From: Nocardia sp. NRRL S-836
GTDB lineage: Bacteria > Actinomycetota > Actinomycetes > Mycobacteriales > Pseudonocardiaceae
Length of the DNA: 8,073 nt
Direction of reading: 5' to 3'
Assembly (NCBI RefSeq): GCF_001279525.1
Contig: NZ_LGDY01000167.1
Span: 1 to 8,073 of the forward strand
In this document: piece by piece, positions 1 to 4,395 of the stretch
How the letters are laid out: each line of letters opens with the position of its first letter
How positions within the stretch are numbered: the first letter of the stretch is position 1
Made by a program: the position numbers and the translations under genes
The notes under the pieces: generated by a model
Seen by the model: the letters and a program-made list of their open reading frames with translations, nothing else
What the model was told of the DNA's origin: nothing
Database searches by the model: none

Positions 1-99
1 GAGGCCGCCTGGCACGCCGACCAACTCCAGCCATCTATCATCCCGGCATCCTCATCCGGAGCCAGGTAACCAACCCTCCGAGTTATCGGGGGAACCTCA
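1..99 (+). repeat. Left copy of a 99-bp perfect terminal inverted repeat
   Basis: Bases 1-99 equal the reverse complement of 7975-8073 at every position; position 100 (C here, T in the other copy read in the same sense) is the first mismatch. Read inwards, the frame from base 1 is open for 22 codons (starting EAAWHADQLQ and ending SSSGAR) and stops at TAA 67-69. This could be the C-terminal end of a gene carried by the repeated element, with 30 bases of element end after it. No transposase family can be named from so little. The repeat is perfect, of odd length and exactly terminal, so the true repeat most likely continues outside the window. Confidence 0.95.
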
Positions 100-479
100 C
101 GGCGACGTCTGGGCAGCTGACGAGGCGACCTAGCCACGCGCAGCCCGGTCACGCCCGCTCAGTCCTGTGCTTGGGTCCCGATGCTTGGGTCTCGTGCGTG
201 GTCGTTGTGCGAGGCGCGGATCCGCGTCCCGCCGCTTGATCCCCTGCTGGATCGGCACGACCTGGCCATGGCTGGATCGTGCTCTGAATCCGGTCGGCTA
301 CGAGATCGATGGCTGCGCAGACCTGCGGTCGACGGGCACGGTGGCGTGATGCGGCGTCGGTGACTGGCCTGCCAAGTCACCGTCCTTGCGGATACCGGGG
401 CTTACGCCGGTGCGATCGCTGAAGGTGTAGGCAAGGACGGGCTGGGTGTCAGTCGTTCCAGTGGTGTTCGATGGCGTAG
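100..479. other. Left flank, no supportable gene
   Basis: This stretch between the left repeat and the decayed gene has only short overlapping open frames of about 60 codons on both strands, none with a credible ribosome binding site or recognisable protein. A 10-base direct repeat (TGCTTGGGTC) occurs at 168-177 and 182-191. The composition matches the rest of the window. It may be more remnants of old coding sequence, but I cannot reconstruct a protein from it. Confidence 0.5.
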
Positions 480-915
480 CCGACACCGACGCTGACCGCA
501 GTGCTGGGTGAGCAGGAGGTGCTCGCGGGTCTGCGTCAGCGGACCGGACCGGAGGTCGACGGCGACTATTGCCGCGTCGAGCCGGACGGCTCCGCTTATC
601 AGGCTCATGACGACAAGCCGCGGTGACACGAGCTCAACTATCCGATCGCGCAGGACATCATCCGATTGTTCCAACCGGACAGCGACACCCCGCTTGAGGT
701 CATGCGGATCAGCCTGCAGCGCCTGGCGCGAACTCGGCGTCGACGTCGACACCGCGCGGGCCAGGCTGTCCGTACTAGTGCGCGAACCGGATCTCAGCGC
801 CGACCGCGCCCCTGAGCAGGTCGCCGAGCACGCCGTGATCGAGATCAGCGTCGACTGGGCGGTGTTCACCGAAACCCACATCGGCATCACCGCAGGTCCG
901 TACGAAGACAGCTGA
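480..915 (+). pseudogene. Decayed gene of unknown function (in-frame stop plus frameshift)
   Basis: Three consecutive pieces read as one coherent protein. Codons 480-623 give a segment containing VLGEQEVLAGLRQR and DGDYCRVEPDGSAYQ. A TGA at 624-626 interrupts it. The same frame resumes at 627-731 with HELNYPIAQDIIRLF and LEVMRISLQRLAR. The frame then moves by one, as if one base were lost near 729-731, and continues through ELGVDVDTARARLSVLV and IEISVDWAVFTETHIGI to TGA 913-915. Together this is about 144 residues of balanced, partly helical protein, unlike the arginine/serine-rich shadow frames around it. The original start is not visible; TAG at 477-479 closes the frame upstream. I do not recognise the family. 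One stop and one shift suggest inactivation, though sequencing error could explain the shift. Confidence 0.45.
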
Positions 916-1403
916 TTCCCTAAGAGGTCTTGCCGGCATTCCGGACACGAACAGCGCCGCAGGTGCTCTGGTCGCGCCACGCCCAGCGACGAGCAGTACC
1001 GACGCCAGCGCGTTCAACGCCCCGGCCGCCACGCCACCCACACCACGACACCGTCCGGCACGTCGATGGTCGACACCGAGGAACTCGTCGACGACACGCG
1101 CGCGGTGGCCGGCGGCAAGGGCGAGATCACGCCGAACCCTCACGATCGTGTACCCGAGCGCCCGCAGAGGGAACGCGGGCTGCGGCGATCGCGGTCACCG
1201 CGGTCCGGCCCCGACGAGCAATGCAGCCGGACACCACTTCGCGACGACCAGCCCCGCCGGCCGAGACGCGCGATGCACGCTATGGCCGACACGAGCCTCC
1301 AGCTTCCTTAGCCTCGTGTAAGTGATGGTGGCGCCGAGCAGGATCATCCGCCGCATCGCTCGGCATCGGCTGCCGTTTCGGCTCCTCCTGATGCAGGAAC
1401 GCC
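916..1403. other. Gene-poor stretch with possible coding debris
   Basis: No intact gene is supported. The plus frame from ATG 1066 starts with about 24 codons of strongly G/C-ending usage (MVDTEELVDDTRAVAGGKGE), then turns arginine/serine-rich and loses coding character before its stop near 1311. Upstream, another frame (about 930-1050) is alanine/proline-rich. These could be two pieces of one decayed gene, but no family is recognisable. On the minus strand only short frames exist, the best a 50-codon frame at 1195-1347 without a ribosome binding site. Confidence 0.4.
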
Positions 1404-1445
1404 GGATGGGGTACCGATCGGCGATTGCCTATCGGTACCCCATCC
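1404..1445 (-). terminator. Strong hairpin behind the small membrane gene, probable terminator
   Basis: A perfect 15-bp stem (arm 1404-1418 GGATGGGGTACCGAT, arm 1431-1445) with a 12-base loop. It begins 9 bases after the stop codon of the 55-residue gene at 1455. No T-tract follows on the minus strand, which is common for actinobacterial terminators. It closes the RHS / small-membrane-protein unit and separates it from the debris to the left. Confidence 0.6.
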
Positions 1446-1454
1446 AGTCTTGCG

Positions 1455-1622
1455 TCAGCGACGACGACGCAGTGAGTTCCACACCGCGTAGCCCCCCAGC
1501 AGCCATGCGCCGAGGAACAGCAGGATCGGCACGACCAACGGCAGTTCGAGCAGCAGGGTGGTCAACGAGGCGGCAGCCGCCAGGACCATGCCTATGATGC
1601 TGTTGCGACTCCTGGGGTCCAT
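1455..1622 (-). CDS. 55-residue two-helix membrane protein, candidate immunity protein for the RHS tip
   Basis: ATG at 1622-1620 is preceded by GAGGAG with a 4-base spacer, one of the clearest ribosome binding sites in the window; the stop is TGA at 1457-1455. After a short polar start (MDPRSRNS), residues 9-25 (IIGMVLAAAASLTTLLL) and about 28-48 (LPLVVPILLFLGAWLLGGYAV) form two hydrophobic helices around a single Glu26, and the protein ends in RRRR. By the positive-inside rule both ends would be cytoplasmic. It starts 18 bases after the RHS stop codon, so the two are very probably co-transcribed, and a hairpin follows its stop. A small gene directly after an RHS tip is the standard place for the cognate immunity gene. 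Its membrane nature fits neutralising a membrane-inserting toxin (inference). I recognise no named family. It is too short for default ORF callers and easily missed. Confidence 0.7.
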   Translation of the reverse strand: MDPRSRNSIIGMVLAAAASLTTLLLELPLVVPILLFLGAWLLGGYAVWNSLRRRR

Positions 1623-1640
1623 CTCACTCCTCGTGTTCGA

Positions 1641-4094
1641 TCAGAAAAGCTTGCTGGCCGCTTTGCCGATGGGGACTCCGCCGACGCCACCGATCGCGCC
1701 ACCGATCGCGCCGCTGATCGCGCCGCTGATCGCGGCGTCACGGATCTTGGCCGAGTCACCGCCGCCGATCGCGGCCCCCAGTCCTCCGCCGGCCGCGCCG
1801 AGCGTCGCTCCGGCGACGGCGGCGCCGACAAAGCATCCCACTCCGGCAGTAGAGGCGCAGGCCACGCCGATGATGGCGCCGGAGGCAAGGCCTGCGACGC
1901 TCGAGCCGACGTCTTGGCCGAAATCCGCCCAGCTGTAGCCGCCGGTCGGATCGCTCTGGTTGACCGGGTCGCCCTTGGCGTAGTTGTACGGGTTGCTCTC
2001 CTGGCCCGTCGGATCCGGTGAGCGGAACCGCGCCATCGTACTGTCGTACACCCGGTGGCCCATCAGGTACGTGCCCTGCAGGAGCTGGTAAACCCCGATG
2101 TACCGGAACGGGTTCACGGTGGCCGCGGCTCCGGTCGTCGTAACCGTGCCGTACGGGGTGTAGTCGTATTCGGCGACCAGGTTGCCGGCGGTGTCGACCA
2201 GGCCGATCACGCTGCCCTGGTGGTCGGTGACCGCCCCGTACCGGGCACCCGCACCGTCCTTCAGCCCGACGAGCAGTCCTTGGGTGTCACGGGTGTAGCT
2301 GGACCGTTTGCCGTTGTCGACGGTCTCGGTGACGCCCAGCGCGGTGTGCGTCAGGACGTGTGTGACCTGGTTCCCGCCGGCGGTCTCGGTGATCGTTCTG
2401 GGCTGGGTCTGCTGACTGGTGTCGTAGCGGACGTCCAAAACCTGGGTTGTGCCGGTGTGGCCGGTGAGGACCTGGTTGGTGGGGCTGAATGTGAACCGTG
2501 ATTCCGGGTTGGTCGTCGAGGCGTGGTTGCCCGCGCCGTCGAACGTCACGGTGGTGTCGTTGGCCTTGGTGGCCTGGTCGGCGGCGTTGACGGTGAAGGT
2601 GCGGCCTTCGCCGGAGAGCAGGTTCGTGGCGTTGTCGTAGCTGTAGGTCGTGCCCGGTGCGGTCTTGAGCCTGCCGACGCTGTCGTAGGTGAACGACCGG
2701 GTGCTGCTGCCCCTGGTCTTGCCCTGGATCTTGTCGGTATCGGAGCCGTCGGGCTTGGTGTAGCGGTTCGTGGTTTTCAGCAGCTCGGCACCACCGGGCC
2801 GGGTGACGGTGACCGAGGTCTGGCGTCCGGCGTTGTCGTAACCGGTGGTCTGCACGGCGCCACCGGGGAACGTCGTCGTGGTACGCCGATCGGCGTCGTC
2901 GTAGGCGAAGGTCGTTGTGCCGCCGTAGGAGTCCTGCAATGTCGTGAGGCGGTCGGCGGCGTTGTAGTCGTACTTCGCCACACCCGTCGGGGTGGTCAGC
3001 GTCTTGACGTTGCCCGCCTTGTCGTAGGTGTAGGAGACGACCTCGGTGCCTCGGGTGACCTTTTCGAGCAGGTTGCGCGGGTCGTAGTCGAAGACCCTGG
3101 TCGCGTCCGGAGTCTGTGTCCTGGTGAGGTTGCCGTTGGCGTCGAAGGCGTTTGCCTGCAACACCGTGCCGTTGTGCGTGATCGTCGTGACGCGGTCGAG
3201 CTTGTCGTAGCCGTAGACGATCTTCTTACCGTTGCCGTCAGTCACGCTGTCGATGCGCGAAAGGGCGTCATAGGTGAACGTCGTCGGTTTGGCCGGAGCA
3301 GGCGGCACGACCTTGGTCAGGTTGCCGTAGTCGTCGTACTCGTAGGTGGTCTTGGCCTGCTTGCCGTCCGTTCTGGACGCCACCAGGCCCATGCGTTCGG
3401 TGTAGGTCAGCACCTCGAGGTCCGCGTTCAGCCCCGTCGAGCGGATGCTGGTCACGTTGCCGTTGCCGTCGTAGTCCCGGGTCACCTGGTTGCCCGACGC
3501 GTCGGTGATCTGCGTCGGCGGGTGGGGATGTGCGGAGTCGGTGTAGCCGACGACGTTCTTCGCGCCCGTCGCCAGCTTCGTCCCGATCAGGTTCTGCTGC
3601 GGGTCATAGTCATAGGTCGTGGAGTGCTGCAGCCCGTTGGTCGTGACGTTCACGTCGCTGTTGGCCGTCCAAGTGCGCGACTGGATGTGGCCGAGAGCGT
3701 CGGTGGCCTTCGTCTGCCGCCCTGGCGACTCGAACTCGTGCACCGAGCTGTGCAGGTTCGGATCGGTGACCTTCGTCTTGTCACTGCCGTCGTAGGTGTA
3801 GGTCGTGGCCGCGCCGGTGCCGTCACGGGTCGGTTCGGTGAGCTTGCTGATCTGCGACCGATCCGGGTCGTACTCGAGCTTCCACGTGTTGCCGCGGCCA
3901 TCGGTGACGGAGGTCAGCAGGACCCGTTGGACGTTGTAGCCGAACCTGACCTTCCCGCCCGCGCGGTCGGTGAACTCGCTGAGCCTGCCGTCGGTGTAGA
4001 CGTAGTTGCCGAACGTCTGCCCGGTCGGGTCGGTCAGCGAGGCATCCCTGCCCTGCGCGTCCCGGTTGAACGTCGTGACGCGGCCCTGCAAGGA
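1641..4094 (-). CDS. RHS/YD-repeat polymorphic-toxin-like protein, 5'-truncated, glycine-rich C-terminal tip
   Basis: The minus-strand frame ending at TGA 1643-1641 encodes about 817 residues of RHS-type sequence. Many YD repeats are seen (motifs such as YTYDKAGNV, FAYDDADRR, TYDALSRIDSV). The RHS-associated core follows at about 2240-1941, with VTDHQGSVIGLVD, AEYDYTPYGTV, YLMGHRVYDSTMARF, SPDPTGQ and closing NQSDPTG. RHS repeats form a hollow shell that encloses a C-terminal toxin. The tip here (about 1940-1641, 99 residues) begins SWADFGQDVGSSVAG and consists mostly of Gly/Ala/Ile/Val helices with GxxxG spacing (SGAISGAIGGAIGG), without nuclease or deaminase motifs. RHS similarity stops near 4094. 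The frame stays open upstream past 4352, but its translation there is non-RHS, and beyond 4396 it overlaps the TIR-WD40 gene in another frame. The possible ATGs at 4235 and 4352 lack proper ribosome binding sites, and no signal peptide or N-terminal RHS region is present. Complete relatives usually exceed 1,500 residues. It is therefore a truncated gene or displaced C-terminal module. The lack of stops over 800 codons suggests recent truncation or continued use. Confidence 0.85.
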   Translation of the reverse strand, partial: SLQGRVTTFNRDAQGRDASLTDPTGQTFGNYVYTDGRLSEFTDRAGGKVRFGYNVQRVLLTSVTDGRGNTWKLEYDPDRSQISKLTEPTRDGTGAATTYTYDGSDKTKVTDPNLHSSVHEFESPGRQTKATDALGHIQSRTWTANSDVNVTTNGLQHSTTYDYDPQQNLIGTKLATGAKNVVGYTDSAHPHPPTQITDASGNQVTRDYDGNGNVTSIRSTGLNADLEVLTYTERMGLVASRTDGKQAKTTYEYDDYGNLTKVVPPAPAKPTTFTYDALSRIDSVTDGNGKKIVYGYDKLDRVTTITHNGTVLQANAFDANGNLTRTQTPDATRVFDYDPRNLLEKVTRGTEVVSYTYDKAGNVKTLTTPTGVAKYDYNAADRLTTLQDSYGGTTTFAYDDADRRTTTTFPGGAVQTTGYDNAGRQTSVTVTRPGGAELLKTTNRYTKPDGSDTDKIQGKTRGSSTRSFTYDSVGRLKTAPGTTYSYDNATNLLSGEGRTFTVNAADQATKANDTTVTFDGAGNHASTTNPESRFTFSPTNQVLTGHTGTTQVLDVRYDTSQQTQPRTITETAGGNQVTHVLTHTALGVTETVDNGKRSSYTRDTQGLLVGLKDGAGARYGAVTDHQGSVIGLVDTAGNLVAEYDYTPYGTVTTTGAAATVNPFRYIGVYQLLQGTYLMGHRVYDSTMARFRSPDPTGQESNPYNYAKGDPVNQSDPTGGYSWADFGQDVGSSVAGLASGAIIGVACASTAGVGCFVGAAVAGATLGAAGGGLGAAIGGGDSAKIRDAAISGAISGAIGGAIGGVGGVPIGKAASKLF
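1689..1736. repeat. Four tandem 12-bp repeats inside the RHS tip
   Basis: Units at 1689-1700, 1701-1712, 1713-1724 and 1725-1736 share a GATCGCG core. The first two are identical and the others differ at one to three bases. On the minus strand they encode a glycine-isoleucine-alanine repeat (SGAISGAIGGAIGG). The unit is a multiple of three, so copy-number change would alter helix length without breaking the frame. Confidence 0.8.
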
Positions 4095-4395
4095 GGTTGT
4101 CGCAGCGCTGCGGAACGCGGCCGATAAGGCCGCAGCTACTGACCCTGACCGTGAACCTGCTGCGGGAACTGGTGCTGTCGACGACTCTGGTGCCGATGGA
4201 CATGGGTGGCTCGAGCTCCCCGAGCCACCCATGTCCCTCGGATGAGGATGGCCACGCTGCGTGATCTGCTCGGTGGCCGCCCGGCTCGAGGCGTTCCCGA
4301 GCCATCCGGCCGCCCGGCGAGGGGCTGATTGAGGCCATCGCGCGGCGTGCATCGTCTTGAAGCGAAGCAGGAAGTTGTCCCGAGTCAGGCGTTGG
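4095..4395. other. Spacer between TIR-WD40 gene and RHS body; likely recombination or deletion junction
   Basis: About 300 bases between the stop of the TIR-WD40 gene (4396) and the first RHS-like codons (about 4094). It holds the strong hairpin at 4198-4236, a small hairpin at 4117-4133 (GCGGCC / GGCCGC around GATAA) and a 6-bp inverted pair (GGCTCG / CGAGCC) near 4284-4304. Frames on both strands are short or of unnatural composition, including a 26-codon plus frame at 4248-4328. I see no promoter that would drive the RHS frame. This is where the missing RHS 5' end would be expected. Confidence 0.5.
4198..4236. terminator. 16-bp perfect hairpin between TIR-WD40 and RHS
   Basis: Arm 4198-4213 (GGACATGGGTGGCTCG) pairs perfectly with 4221-4236 around a 7-base loop. 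It is symmetric, without a T-tract on either side, and about 160 bases past the TIR-WD40 stop codon. Likely a terminator for the upstream operon. Its distance from the stop leaves open that it arrived with the RHS fragment or marks a recombination junction. Confidence 0.5.

Noticed and set aside
402..980. 192-codon minus-strand open frame
   Set aside because: Arginine/serine-rich, with no motif; it lies opposite the plus-strand decayed gene, whose pieces look far more like protein.
930..1325. 131-codon plus-strand open frame
   Set aside because: Extreme Arg/Pro/His content typical of a wrong frame in GC-rich DNA.
1195..1347. 50-codon minus-strand frame (MILLGATITYTRLRKLE...)
   Set aside because: Start has no usable ribosome binding site and it lies behind the terminator-like hairpin; too short and featureless to support.
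2523..4127. 534-codon plus-strand open frame
   Set aside because: Antisense shadow of the RHS coding sequence; low-complexity V/G/R-rich translation with no domain, while the minus frame shows clear YD repeats.
4248..4328. 26-codon plus-strand frame MATLRDLLGG
   Set aside because: Starts like a gene but is very short, lies in the spacer and has no supporting neighbour or homology I can name.
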